Shown here: positions 11,520 to 23,834 of the stretch, one piece after another
How the letters are laid out: each line of letters opens with the position of its first letter
Numbering within the stretch: the stretch's first letter is position 1
Source of the DNA: Epiperipatus broadwayi
Taxonomy: Eukaryota; Onychophora; Udeonychophora; Euonychophora; Peripatidae
Assembly (NCBI GenBank): GCA_028023455.1
Contig: JAQFVV010006199.1
Span: 746,001 to 810,000, forward strand
DNA: 64,000 nucleotides
Reading direction: 5' to 3'
Translations under genes and position numbers: made by a program
The notes under the pieces: model-generated
The model's input: the letters and a program-made list of their open reading frames with translations, nothing else
The model's database searches: none
What the model was told of the DNA's origin: nothing

Positions 11520-12640
11520 CTATGGGAATTAATCTTGCTATATATGATCATATAGCATATACACTGCTGAGACTTGATGTCATTTATTTTGATTTTCCAA
11601 AGACTTTTGATAAAGTTGATCACACAATTGTGTTTTATAAGTTATATAAAATGGGATTTCTTCCACATTTATTAATTGGTTTGAATCTTTTTTTATGGCA
11701 ATATATCATTTATTAAATTTAGTGATAAAAATTTCCTTAAATACTATTTATACTTCTATAAGGCTAAAACCTTAGTGCATGCACCTTGAGTGCTTAATTT
11801 TAGCAAGAGAGACCTCTACAAATCATAATGCAAGATTTGACTTTTATAAAGATAAGAGGGACCCTTGCATTATGATTTGTAGAGGTCTCTCTTGCTAAAA
11901 TTAAGCACTCAAGGTGCATGTACTAAGGTTTTATCCCTATAGAAGTATTATGTGCTGACATCACGCTTAATAAGAATTAATATTTACAACCTTAAATACT
12001 ATTATAATTTAAATTTTTCTCAGGATAGTATTTTAGCACTATGCTTTTTAATATTTATATGAATGATCTTAAAGATTGTCTGAGTTTCTTTATTTTTTAT
12101 GCTATGTAAATGATTGTAAAATCATAGAAGAATTATGTTAGTTATTGAGTATAGTTTTTTTAGAATGATATTTACAACTATGTTTCCTAATGTGATCTAA
12201 ATGATACATCTATTAAACTAAATAAATTTTCATTTGTTTTATTTTCTAAAAAATCTGGGGATTTTTATTTTATTTGTTTTATACAATCTTATAAAATTGT
12301 TTCTGTTACTTTTCAAAAAGTTATTGGTATTTTATTTGTGAATAATAGATGCTTTCAAAATCTTGGATGACATACAAAATGAACCCTTTTAATGATGATC
12401 TAAAAATACAAATTTTCTCATGGGTTCTTTCATTTTAGAACATGGTTCAATGATCTAGAATCTTAATTTTAAGTGAGATTATAGCTTAATTCACTCAGTT
12501 TTCTATAAATTTTCTAAACACTCTCTGAATTTTAGAACATCAATTTAAAGATTTTATTTTTATGAAGATTGATATCTGATAAATCATATTACCTGTTGTC
12601 ATCTCAGTCATGTGCATGATACCTAAGCTGTGTGTGTGTT
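11520..12640 (+). mobile_element. Jockey/CR1-like LINE fragment, interrupted by a foldback element
   Basis: The first part (11522-11716) reads VIYFDFPKTFDKVDH, the RT block containing the first catalytic Asp, followed by LYKMGF. After the inserted element the text resumes with MLFNIYMNDL (about 12039-12068), the block just before the YxDD box, then CDLNDTSIKLNKFSFVLFS and further typical thumb sequence to roughly 12360, fading by 12640. The YxDD box itself is destroyed (FYAM). The motif style FDKVDH and LFNIYMNDL points to the Jockey/CR1 group. It is a truncated, dead copy. Confidence 0.78.
11735..12003. mobile_element. Foldback element 1 with 14-bp target-site duplication
   Basis: A near-perfect inverted repeat: left arm 11751-11834, right arm 11864-11947, 84 bases each, separated by a 29-base spacer. 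The arms differ at only a few positions. The direct repeat CCTTAAATACTATT stands at 11735-11748 and again at 11990-12003, so the inserted unit is 11749-11989. The left arm begins within 2 bases of the duplication, whereas on the right a 42-base tail (11948-11989) lies between arm and duplication. It has no coding capacity. It sits in the RT of a LINE whose reading resumes on the other side, which independently supports insertion. Confidence 0.9.
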
Positions 12641-12857
12641 TTTTTTAAATATTTAATCTTGTTGCTCCAATGTTTTTAATTTTTCTTTTTCATTTAAATA
12701 ATTCCATTTGTATAAATTTTTTTTTTAATATTTGTAATTTTAATTTTAATTATATAACTAAATTTTGTAATATTTTACAATTTAAATATTTTGATTACTT
12801 CTCTTTTATGTATAAATATTTTCATTGTTTTTATTTGGTATATATAATATGCATTTG

Positions 12858-12990
12858 CATTAAACGCTTTGGCCTAATGATAATTTGGCCTAATGATAAT
12901 TATGGTGGAATAAAATGCTAATGATTTGTGGATCAATTCCCATCTGAGAATGGATATCTTTGTTGCTCAAATTGAATGAATTGCAGTTGC
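12858..12990 (+). repeat. Possible decayed tRNA-derived SINE remnant
   Basis: GGCCTAATGATAAT occurs twice in tandem (12871-12900), followed by TGTGGATCAATTCCC near 12935, which resembles a weakened pol III B box. The match is loose, and no tail or target duplication is visible, so this is a weak call. Confidence 0.25.
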
Positions 12991-12999
12991 TTAAATTGA

Positions 13000-15900
13000 A
13001 TGAAATTGTTATAATCATCTTATTGTTTTTGTGCTCAATATTTGACAATCATAACATTATTTAATGTTATTATTTTAGTGTCATCTTGATTGTTAATATT
13101 GAGAAATAAACAATTTTATTAATAAAGTGGATTAATAATAAATTGTTAATTTAGTTCATTATAATATTCATTCTTATTATGAGAATTAATAATTCATCTA
13201 TTTAAATCACATTCATGGAAAGGAGTATACTCTTTTTCTCAGATTGTTTGCAAAATGGCTTTTTGTATTTCATTTGTGGGTGAGGTCATTCTTTTTAATG
13301 ATGGGTGTATGATGGAGTTCTAGAATTTAAATGCTATAATAAATGATGGTAATAGAGTGGAAAGCTGTAGCAAACTATCACTGAAAATGATTTAATATTA
13401 TCACTTAGTTGTACTGTTCGACTGACCAATTTATTTCCATCAGAATTTTTTTTTAAAATTAATCAGAGTCTAGAAGCATGCACATTTAAGAATGCAATGG
13501 ATTTCTTTTATAAATTATTGCAATGAAGAAATTTTAATTTGTGGGCATGCTCATTGGAAGGTAAATTATGAAATGGACTATATTTTTATTTTAGTAAAAC
13601 TAATTTTTATTTTCATAAAATTAAGAAATTCAAAATGCTATGTGATTTATCACCATGGCAGAGGGGCAAAATTTAAGAGCTGAAGTTTTGTAGATTGTTT
13701 TTTACAACGAGGAAATTTTAAAAAACTCATCTTAATTTAGTCAAATGAGTAAAATTGTTGCTCTCAACTATCATTTTGATATTAGAATGTCACATGATAT
13801 TAGAATGTCACATGACCTTCTAATGTAAATTTCATTCAATTAAGAAATTAAAGTTAAAAATTTGAGAACAATTAGGAAACGAAACTGAAAATCATTCTTG
13901 CAAGATGACATCTTTTGAGCTATAATAGAAGTTAATAAGAAGTGAATCATGAAATACTGTTTTGGAATTAGCATGTACATGTATGATTGATGCTAAAAAT
14001 TTTAATTTTATTTTTTATATTCACCAAATAATCTTTTTTATTTCATAAAAAATGAATTGTTATTATCAAATAAATTAAATAAGCAAAGAAAGTACAAGCT
14101 ATCAATGAAATTAAACATGAACTCTTACAGAGGACAATAACATAATAATCAAGACAAGCACAATAGGATGACAGGAATACCTAAGAGGGACTCTGATGAT
14201 CAACGTTTTCAAAATGTTTAATTGACTGCTGAATAAACTACTCTCACTGATTTATAATTTACAGGGAAGGATTAAATGTGCTAGCACTGATCTGACTATT
14301 GTAAAAAAACTTTACAAACAAGTTTTTTTTTTTTTTTTTTGTGGGTTTAAAGGAAATTTATAAAATGTTATTTTAATAGTTTTCTAAAATTTATGATATT
14401 TTATTGTATAAAAATGAAAAATGAAATAGTGCTGGTAATGTATGTATGAAATAATGAAAAACAAACATGAAATCCCATTTTTGTAATTTTGTATTTTATT
14501 TGTAATGTTTCTATAGCAATGAATGATTATTTGGTTCTAGTGAAATGTCTAACATTAGCTAATGACAAGTTAAATTAAAATAAAAAACTTTATCAATGGT
14601 AAATAATATTTTATTTATAAACAAGTTTTAATGTATTTTGACTTTTTAGTCATGATAAAAGTTCTTTTTAAACTTTAGAGAATTATTATTAGTCTTGGGT
14701 AAACACCAGGCTATTAATAACACAGCAGCAATTAGATTCTGTCAGTGACTGGCTTCCAGAAGTTGTCTATGCTTGTGTAATTAAATCTGACTTTGATGCA
14801 AACTTTAGTCTTGTGTGGTTTGAAAATTGACTTACTCTAGTGAAAAAACTTATTTATTATAACATACTTTTTTTAAAAAAAATTGGAATTAAATTAATCA
14901 CTACCAACTTTTTTAAAATCTATTATTCTAAAAATCCAGATAAAGAATTTTATGCAGTATCTAGTGTCTAAGCAAATATTACGTTAAATTGCTTTAAGGC
15001 ATAATTTTTAGGGTAGTTTTTTTAATTGGCAGGCTAATTCTCTTTATTATTGATTAGAAGGTATTTATTAATTTATGTTGCTTTTTCAATTAGCCTTGAA
15101 AGGTAAAGTTGAAATAGTTCAGATATCAGCTGTAAAAAAAAAATAATTATAGACAAATTTTCATAATTTATTTGATTACATTACTATAGATTTAAATAAT
15201 ATTGTGTGCTGAATTTGTCATTTTAGGGTTTAAACATCATTGATTCTGTTCTTCAAGCAACTGATCATACAATAAATAAACAAATGCAAATTAATTTAAG
15301 GAGATAGATGGATTTTGTTTTTTAAAAAATGAATTAACAGATTAAGCCCTTTCCTAATATAAAATATTAAAAATTTATTTTAGGAAAAAAATTTAAGTAA
15401 TTTGATATTTTAAAATAAAAGTGTTTAATCTTCTATCAGACAGCTAATTTAATATTTTCAAAACATAAAACAAAAAGAAACTAATAAATTTTAAGTTCAG
15501 TAAATGAGCTTGCCTTATTGATATTTTCAACACCTGCAGATTTGGTAATCCATGATTTGAAAAAACTATAGAATATTTTTTTTATTATAAATTTCATGTG
15601 TATTTATCTATAGAATATAGCAGAAACCATTTCTTCGTTTATATACCCTTAGTCACATTATTGCAATGGCAACTATTTGCAGTCATTTATCTTCTACTAT
15701 AATTTAGAAAATTAAAATTTGTTTTAAAATAGAATCACAGATTAGTAGATTACATAATGTTTCAATTGGTATTATTCTCTGCTCTTCTTTAAATGTTGCT
15801 AGACTGACCACGACAATACTAGCATAGGAGTAGAACTTATATTTTCATATTCTTGAATATTGAATTTTAAGGCAATATTCTAAAACCAATTGAGCTATTT

Positions 15901-17000
15901 TGTCAAAAGCTTTTAAAATAGTCTGCAAATTCAATGTTAATGATGGCAGCTGTTCTATCAAGCCTAAAATAAGCAGTGAAATGCTTTCTTTATATGATAA
16001 AATGAAAATGATTTAGTTTTGAAAGAAAAAAAAGTTATATACTGAAATTGAAAATATTCAATAAAAACAAATTGTAATTTGCAAAATACAATAAAAAGAA
16101 AAAGTTATTTGTGCCAAACTAATTGTACTCAAGAAACTGTGGAGTTACATGCACACTATGAGATAAGGCTTTAATTAAGATTGAAAAAGTAAATTTTGTA
16201 AATAAAGAATATGATCACAAAGAATATTCTCATAGACAATAAAATATTATATTAGGAAGTATTAATTCAAATAAAAATCCACAGAAAAAGCACTTCTACA
16301 ACTTTTTTTTTTTTGGCTTGACAGAATTACTACCATTATTAATTTTACATTTTGGGGCCATTTTAAATGAAATTTTAATTTTTTTAATTTATAGTGAAAA
16401 TGTTATTGCTGTGATTGCAAATTGTCACAAGAACATATTTACTGCTATCTGTATAGGCAAATACACATTAATTTATGAAACTAACATTATATAGATATTG
16501 TATCTTTTTCATTTCATCTTCTTAATTTTTATCGCAAGATGAATGAAGAAGATAGTTTTATTATTTTTTTTTTGAGTGATTGAGTAACACACAATTACAT
16601 AAGTACATATCATATTTATTTCTTCTCAGTTTATTACCTGTCTTTGTTTGTTAATTATATTGATGAGTATATATATATATATATTTAAAAATTGTATTAA
16701 TTACATAGATCCATGTTTAAAAAGTTTGTTTTATATATATAGGTTCAAAATGAATCTTGAATAGATTCATCATTTATCCATGATTTTTAATATTATACAT
16801 AAAGATTTTAAAGCACATGACATAGTTGGGTTTCTTCTATTGTACTTAATAATTATTTTCCTTTTTATGCCATCTCAGTACTTTAATAAAAATGTAATTT
16901 TATAAAAATTCAATATATTAAAAATTAATTTTGTTTGTTAAAATTATTGCTGTAGTATTTATTTTTTATTATTATTCCAAATTCAATGTTATGATAGTAA
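13000..17000. other. Non-coding AT-rich stretch
   Basis: No protein motif in any frame on either strand. It contains poly(T) at 14322-14340, an 18-base tandem duplication (13778-13813) and short (AT)n runs near 16670. Nothing else stands out. Confidence 0.6.
13778..13813. repeat. Two-copy tandem duplication, period 18
   Basis: GATATTAGAATGTCACAT is repeated twice head to tail without a mismatch. Confidence 0.95.
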
Positions 17001-17024
17001 CAATAATGATATGTAATTAATAAT

Positions 17025-17265
17025 AATTCAGATTTGCATATGTTTATTTGTATAACAAAGTTATTTCTTTTTTCTTTATAACCTAAAGCTGAGTGTACTT
17101 TTGGTGATGTTTACCATAATGATTATTGGTGAATTTTGCAGATAGTGCACTCAGCTTTAGGTTATAAAGAAGAAAGAAATCACTTCATTGCACAGACAAA
17201 CAAACACATACAAATTTGAATTACAAATAAAAATGAAGGAAAAATCAATATGAATAATAATAATT
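17025..17265. mobile_element. Hairpin (foldback) element 2, possible AT-rich target duplication
   Basis: An imperfect inverted repeat: the left arm runs from about 17025 to 17095 and the right arm from 17148 to 17222, with the best part being TATAACCTAAAGCTGAGTG against its reverse complement. A 52-base spacer separates them. A flanking direct repeat of about 14 bases (AATAATAATT-rich; 17015-17028 and 17252-17265, two mismatches) is possible but the sequence is low complexity. If it is real, the right side again carries a tail of about 30 bases outside the palindrome, as in foldback element 1. No coding capacity. Confidence 0.75.
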
Positions 17266-17279
17266 AAATTGTTAGGTGT

Positions 17280-18280
17280 TTAGGAGATCGTGTGACCTTC
17301 CACACCGTAAGTGACAGGCTAAGTTTCAATTTACAAACTTTTTTTACTCTTGAGTCCATCATTCATCATTGGACTAAACCAAGCATGGAATTAAAAAAAA
17401 ATGAATCGTAATAATGTTTTTTTAAATATGTAAATATAATTTGTTACTATTCTTATTTTTTATAAGAACTTGTTTACAGATTGTCAATTTAATTTTTTTA
17501 ATTTTATTTATTTTAATAATTTAAAATATAGTTTAAATAAATAAAATTTAAAAAATGAAGACAATGTTATTTATATTCTCTTTTTCTTGCATTGTATTTG
17601 CTATTTATGTTTTCTATTGTGCTGGCTTTGATGTCTTCTGGCAAAAGAGATTTTTAAATGTCATTTTCACATCACTAAATTGATGAGTGTTGATATTTAA
17701 TGTCAATATTTGTTTCAATATTTGTTAATATTCTTTTTTGTAAAAAAATAAATAAATGTTTAAAATATTTTATTGTGCATAGCATTGTAAAATTTATTTA
17801 CTTCTAACCATTTTCATCAAAAATTGCTGTGATTTTATTGTTTTCAAATACTGATATTTTAAAAAATAAAAAAGATTTTCATAATCGAGAACATAGATAT
17901 ATATTTGAATTTTTTTGTTTTATGCATACTATCTCCACCTTATCGTCACACAATGAATAATTTGTTTCAATATTTTCTTAATATTTCTTATTATGATAGT
18001 ATTGCTGATATCTTACATGAATAGCGATTCATCTTTTTGTTAGATTGTTTTTCCAGTGAATCAACTAGATAGAAAATTTCTTTAATATTATTTGAAATAT
18101 AGAAACAACTTTTAAGAGTAAAAAAAACCCACCAAAACAAAATTCATTATTTGCCATAATGAATTTTAATATAAAAACTTTTGGATGAAAATTAATGCAA
18201 ATATAACTATGAAAATAAATAACAAGAAAATATTAAAAGTAAGTATCGAATAGAATATTGCTTTAAATAATTAGGAAAAT
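17280..18280. other. Non-coding AT-rich stretch
   Basis: Nothing recognisable in six frames; A/T runs only. Confidence 0.6.
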
Positions 18281-18284
18281 GAAA

Positions 18285-18620
18285 AACTGATTATGGAAGC
18301 AGCAATGAACAAATTAAGGCAAAAATTGCAGTGGTAAAGTTTTTAATAAGAATAAAAGATTATTCTGTGGCATAATGAAATTAAATTTAAGAAAGAAGCT
18401 TGTTAAAAGTTTTATTTGGAATGTAACCATATATAAATCAGAAACATGAACAATTAAGGATAAATTTGGAGAATAGAAAAGATAAGATTAATATTTTAGA
18501 AGTGTTAAAAAGTATGAATAAAGTAAGATTATTCTTTGCAGAAATTGTAAAGAAGAATTGGATTGAATATGCATTATTAAAGAAAGAAAAATTATAAAAA
18601 TAAATAGAAGACAATAAATA
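18285..18620 (+). mobile_element. LINE ORF2 fragment (LRKKLVKSFIW...SETWTI type)
   Basis: Read across frames, 18310-18470 gives QIKAKIAVVKF, then LNLRKKLVKSFIWNV and SETWTI. In LINE families of insects and other invertebrates this is the block after the RT palm where the post-RT region begins (KRLVKCFIWSVxLYGxETWT). The remainder to about 18620 is too decayed for confident reading. It differs from the RTE-like copies at 8.9 and 39.4 kb and may be a separate family. Short and dead. Confidence 0.65.
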
Positions 18621-19239
18621 GTACTGAATTTTTCTGACACTTTTATTTATTGCTCACTAATGTTTAACAGTTTGGATGAAAGGGTTACAATATTGTCTTC
18701 AGTATACCTTCCAAAGTGCAAATCAATGCATATATTTGTCACTGAATTCCATTTCTATAATAATAAGAAAGTTTGCTAGTAAAAGTATAATTTATACATT
18801 TTTTTGAATTTTCTTTCTAACTTATAATCACAAAAATATTAGAAAACATAATAAAAGAAAAATACATCTTTTATTTTTAGAGATGTTTTCTCATTGGCAG
18901 ACTGGAAAACAGCAAATATTAATTTTCTAGATTTTTTGAATTGCCTTTTATTTTCATTTATTTTACTATTTTTGTCCCCTTAGAAATTTTGCTTCAAATA
19001 TATATTTTTCTTTCTATTACTCATTGTGAGTATTAGATCTTCAGTATGTAAATGATAAAATTTGTTTAAGTGGCTTTTTGTTACATCACAACAGTACAAT
19101 TACATTTTCTATAAAGTCGTTGATTTTATTATTATTTTTTAATGCAATTGCTCAATTTTTAGTATATATATATATTTGTGATATAATTTGTAATTGTGAT
19201 GGATATTTATAGATTGAAAGCAGTTGTGACATTAACACG

Positions 19240-19600
19240 ACTAGTTATTACCAAAAAATGAGCTTGAACTTTCTTTAGCATTATATATTTTCAAAATATA
19301 TAAAATGCGCTAACACGCACAAGCACACAAAGCTAAAAACAAATAAAGAAAATATATATTATTATTTTTATTTTAATATCTATTCCATTAAATGGCTAAG
19401 CGCTTTCAAGGGTCAAAGCCCTCATAATCATAGCCGTATTACAAACTATAATAAATTGACTCGGAGTGATGCAAATTTATGCAAATGAAATGATTACGCA
19501 TTCCATTTCTTGGATATTTTGTAGTGAGTCTTTTCTATTGATGGCGTCGCCATCTCTAGATATAAAGAAAGCTTTTTTTATCTTTTATTTTCAAGTCTTT
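19240..19600. other. CpG-richer patch with GATGGCG palindrome
   Basis: In contrast to its surroundings this stretch holds a cluster of CpG dinucleotides (around 19238, 19307-19316, 19400, 19433, 19463, 19498 and 19544-19551) and the exact palindrome GATGGCGTCGCCATC at 19540-19554. No open frame with a motif covers it. It could be a regulatory element or a remnant of a transposon of different base composition. Confidence 0.35.
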
Positions 19601-20444
19601 TTCTTTTCTTAATAATGATTGAATTAAAAAAAAAAAAAACAACAACTAACAATAGTAAAATATACATGTGTGTGGAGGGGTCTAAATTTAGGATTTAAAT
19701 CCAACAAGTCAATTTATAGTAAACCTATCTAACCATCCAACATTTTTAAAAAATAAAACAAGATTGCTAACTATTCATTGATATAGAATAAAACAAGAAT
19801 AATAAACTACAAATTCTTATCACTTGTTTAATAGTCAATCTTGGTATTCTTCTTCTTACCTGTTTCTTTATGAAGTATTTGTAATGATTTTATTTCAAAT
19901 TTATATATGTAGCATACATATAAAAAAATGAGCTTATTAAAGTAAAGATATTAAATCAAAGATTCAAAATTAAATACCAAATCGATCATATTAATAGTAT
20001 TCAAGTAGAAATGAAGTTGGCATATTTGATTTATTTATTTTAAATGACAGTCAAAAAACAGAAAGTTAAGTCTACAACCTACTGATATGTGTGTGTGTGT
20101 GTATATACAAAAAAAATGTCCGTTAATTAAAAATCTATTGTAATAACAATAAAATTAATAAATATAACGGTAATTAACTATTACATACCCTCTTTTCAAT
20201 CCGCAGAAGTCGGTACTTAACCATTATATTTATTATTTTTATTATTATATATATATAAGAAATTGAAGCAATATCAATTCTTCAAAATATGTTAGCTACA
20301 AATTATATATTTTCTGCAGAAATTATGTTCAAATTTAAGCATTTTTGTATGATTAAGAAACTCGCATCAAACATAGCACCGTCTTTTCTATTTAAATTCC
20401 ATTATTATAATTCATTTTATATTAGAGTTTAAATCTTTAGTTTA

Positions 20445-21005
20445 ATGATGATAAAAATAGGGTCACATAATGTCAGAGGATTAAACTCTGTAGAAAAAAA
20501 AGTATAAACTCAGAAAATGGATTAACATTATCTAACCACACATAATTGGACTGCTGGAGACAAAGATATATATTAAATCACAAATAAATCCATCTAAGTT
20601 CTATGACAATCAAGATTATTCATTGTTTTCCAGAGCCGCATTCTCACTATCGGCTGTGACAGGAATTGTGATAACCAAAACTTGCCCATTCAGCTCATTT
20701 AAAATAATACATATCAATACACACATGCTAATTATTAATCTATATCAAAAAGAATAATGCTGAACATAGCATATCTGTATATTGCTCCAGGTGAAACAAT
20801 TATAAATAACCTTATATATATACTAAACACAAAATTTGCATCCTCAATACATCCGATAATACTAATGGAAGATTTTAACATGTTGTACAATAAATTTGTT
20901 TAAAAAAATGGTTACATAGGCTGGCTTTTTCTCTCATGATAGGAGGTTTTCTTCACATAACTCTGTTTCGTTCAATAATGGCAGACACTCATCTTTAATT
21001 GATCT
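20445..21005 (+). pseudogene. LINE copy B, AP-like endonuclease
   Basis: IGSHNVRGLNSVEKK is readable from 20454, with the KWI block following in another frame at about 20514. Further on, ILMEDFNM near 20860 corresponds to the LGDFN block of the nuclease (GD changed to ED). Stops and frame changes are frequent. This domain nicks the target in active family members. Confidence 0.7.
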
Positions 21006-21006
21006 T

Positions 21007-21720
21007 GTGTTTTATTCACCAACACTGCATCATGCGATCAAAATAGTGCTAATAAATTCATTCTTTTCAGATCCTTCAGCTGTGATGGTTTGTCTTAAAA
21101 ATGATTTTTCATATAGATCCACAATCACTACAGGCAAAACGATTAGAATATTGCTCCCAGGTCAAACTAAAGAATATCTCTTTTCAGAGACATGCATATC
21201 AATATTCAAAATTCGTGACACAGATTTGGACCCTGTTCAGACATGGATTACCTTTGTAAACATAATCACATACATAATTAATACAACAACAAGAATCCAT
21301 CCACCTTCAAGGATTTTAGCACTCACAGATGAACTGCATAAAAGAATAATGCTTAGTGCTTCCACCGCAGAGGGCTGTACAAATGTTATAACACTCAGAA
21401 AAGCCTATTGGTCAGCATGTGACTCACTCAAAGAATATTTGATGATAAAGAAGAGGAAAATATTCCTGAATCAAATCCACATGTGGTCTAGACAATATAT
21501 TCGCTGGACTCTAGATCAGATTACAACAAACCAGGTTTCATTGGCTATCAAAGTAGAAGAGCAAACCATTGCAGGTGATATTATGCTAGAGCCATTATCC
21601 TCATTCTACAAATACAACTTGCAAAGAGGGGGAAATATTCAGTCCCTACAAAACTTTCAGGGTTCACCAGAAGATAATATAGTTTTTGTTTCAAGAGATT
21701 TTGAAGAAAAGTTGTATTGA
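21007..21720 (+). pseudogene. LINE copy B, region between endonuclease and RT
   Basis: A 237-residue open frame, the longest in the window. It begins with the last part of the endonuclease (FYSPTLHHAI, corresponding to the YxSPEL block of copy A near 4040) and runs through the poorly conserved linker before the RT, with a YWSAC...LKEYLMIKKRKIF segment that LINEs of this type often show. The first codon at 21007 is TTG-adjacent and not a true start; the protein would be continuous with the endonuclease. Its length reflects low stop density rather than function. Confidence 0.7.
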
Positions 21721-21867
21721 ATATCAGACTCATGTCATACAGGGATACATGGAATACCTTGCTTTGTACATAAACATTTAAGTCATTTCACAGTAAAATA
21801 TCTAGCAGATTTAGCCAACTTCCTAACAAAAATAATTTATCACAATCATGGGATTTATCCCATCTCA

Positions 21868-22440
21868 TTGGTTCCATTCATTAAGAAGGAAAACATAAGC
21901 ACATTTCAAAATCTCAGACCTATATCAATGAGCCCAATTGGTATCAAGATTCTGGAGTCAATAATTAAAGATAGAATTGAGTCCTACATTTTGCCATTGA
22001 TGTCAAAAATTCAGTTTGCAAGGAAGAGATCTTCAGCTGGGCAGGCAGATTTTTTATATAAGGCAGTAATTGACACAGTCAGAAACAACAAAAAGTATAG
22101 ACAAGTTATAGTTCAACTGGACATTAAATCAGCATTTGATATGGTACCAATTAATATCCTAATTAATGCGATAGCAGACCCCTCAATTGCCAGAGCACTA
22201 ATCTACTTGATTATAAATCTTTTTTTTTTAAGTAGAGAAATCCATATAACTCTTAGTGGGAAGTACGCACCATCTTCACTCCATTTAACTTCATTCCACA
22301 AAGCTCACCACTAAGTGTCCTTCTATTCACCTTTTATATTAATCAATTGAAAGCAAGATGGCTGGAATATTCATACCTGCAATGAAGGCTAATATAATGT
22401 TACAGGTGTTGCATACATGATTAATATTACTCACTTTCTA
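21868..22440 (+). pseudogene. LINE copy B, reverse transcriptase with lost YxDD
   Basis: In one frame 21868-22314 reads VPFIKKEN, NLRPISM, KIQFARKRSSAGQADFLYK and VIVQLDIKSAFDMVP, covering the fingers and first catalytic Asp. A frameshift at about 22290 then gives SPLSVLLFTFYINQL (22304-22348), the Pro-Gln-Gly-Ser side of the palm. At 22411-22425 where AYADD is expected the codons read A-Y-M-I-N, so both catalytic Asp residues of that box are gone. Copy A retains YVDD at the same point. Dead enzyme. Confidence 0.85.
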
Positions 22441-22444
22441 CCCA

Positions 22445-23600
22445 CAAAAAAACAAAAAACAAATAACAACTAATTAAAATTTCTTAATAACTACTCAATA
22501 GAATATAAACTGGAGTTTAATCTACATAAATCCAGTGCTTGGTCCATATGCACTGGATGCTAATATGACCAATACTTGAAAGGAAAACCAGGTTCATTCC
22601 TGGGATTTCCATTCCATTTAAGCAACTCTGAAATGCAATCACAGATAGAGGAAATTAATGAATAAATCTGAAAATATAATTAATTCTCTATCCAAATCAT
22701 ACATGTCACTCTATGCCAAAGTGACCCTCTTCAATCTGTTAGTTATTACAAGAGTTACATACTATACATCCATAATAATATATACAAAAGCTTTTACATG
22801 AAACAATTATTCAATGTGTAGGAAATTGTAATGGAAAAAAAAAATAGTGTCTCTATTCCTAAGAAAAATTATGCTCCCTCTATCTTAAAATGGACTGGGT
22901 CTACATTCTATCAACATTTTTCAAACTCAAAAAACATTTAATCTAATATCATCATGTGCCAAAATTTTTCCCATATCTGGAAGTTGCATTCAAAATCATA
23001 CCCACAGTCAATTTCTCCCTTATTAAACATCCCCAATCTAACATATCCCCCCCCCCCCTATGGGTAAAATTAAATATTGAGAGGTTTATTCAGTCTGCAA
23101 TCCTCCTTCCAATGATAATGGAAAAACTTATCTAAATATAACAAATAAGCAATTGACAAAAAAATTCAAATATTGGTCATTGGAGTGGAGCCAAAATTCT
23201 ATAATTTTCTCAGCATTTCTGACTCTTCACTTCTGTAGATATAAAAGGAATTGGACCAATATTGAAGATATATGCAAGCTGTATCAATGAGAATCAGAAA
23301 CCCAGTCACACTTACTATTCACATGCCCCAAATACAATAATATCTGGTGGGACATTCCAAAAATTTTTAAAAATAAAAAAGTACAGACTACAAACACTTC
23401 TGATACTTTTGAAAAAAGGTATTTGTGGGCACATTCGCACTAGCACATTTGTATTATACTCATTATGATGCACCAGATATACTCTTATGTATGATTTGGA
23501 CACAAAATACTCTAATACATTTAGAAACAAAATTGATGTCATATGCACAAGGAATGAAAAATTTTATCGTCCAACATTTTCTCATACACTTGGTCACTAA
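22445..23600 (+). pseudogene. LINE copy B, thumb and C-terminal finger
   Basis: The thumb is seen in YMSLYAKVTLFNLL near 22697-22740, matching the MSLYGKVTLLNSL of copy A. A finger remnant lies at 23278-23355: ESETQSHLLFTCPKYNNIWW with His and Cys in one frame and its first Cys one frame away. A run of 12 C bases (23047-23058) falls between them. No functional product is possible. Confidence 0.7.
23047..23058. repeat. C homopolymer, 12 bases
   Basis: Twelve consecutive C in an AT-rich context inside LINE copy B. Confidence 0.97.
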
Positions 23601-23802
23601 TGCAACTTTGCTGTAATCTATAAAAATGACTCACCATCACCAAAGAACTAGATCACCAGGATTAATGACAAAAGGGTATTGATATAATAATATATGCAAA
23701 GTGTTATAAACTGATGTGATGATCAGGAGAATGATTAGCCCTGATCAAAATTGTTACTTCTTTCTTTTTTTCTCCTCTTTTTTTTTTGTAAATCTATAGA
23801 TC

Positions 23803-23808
23803 AATAAA
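23803..23808 (+). terminator. Polyadenylation signal of LINE copy B
   Basis: AATAAA 16 bases before a short A run, at the expected 3' end of the LINE; upstream is a T-rich tract. Confidence 0.7.
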
Positions 23809-23834
23809 GCCTTTTGAAACATAAAAAATTCAAT

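Larger units (their letters stand above)
20440..23830 (+). mobile_element. L1-like LINE, copy B, 5'-truncated and decayed
   Basis: Starts at the endonuclease (HNVRGLNS at 20466-20489), so ORF1 is missing as expected from 5' truncation. It continues with an open 237-residue frame (21007-21720), RT N-terminal half (21868-22314), a broken palm, a C-terminal finger near 23.3 kb, and ends with the signal AATAAA at 23803-23808 followed 16 bases later by an A run. Motif order and wording (RPISM, VQLDIKSAFD, NVRGLNS) closely parallel copy A at 0.7-6.5 kb, so the two belong to the same or sister families. Confidence 0.87.
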
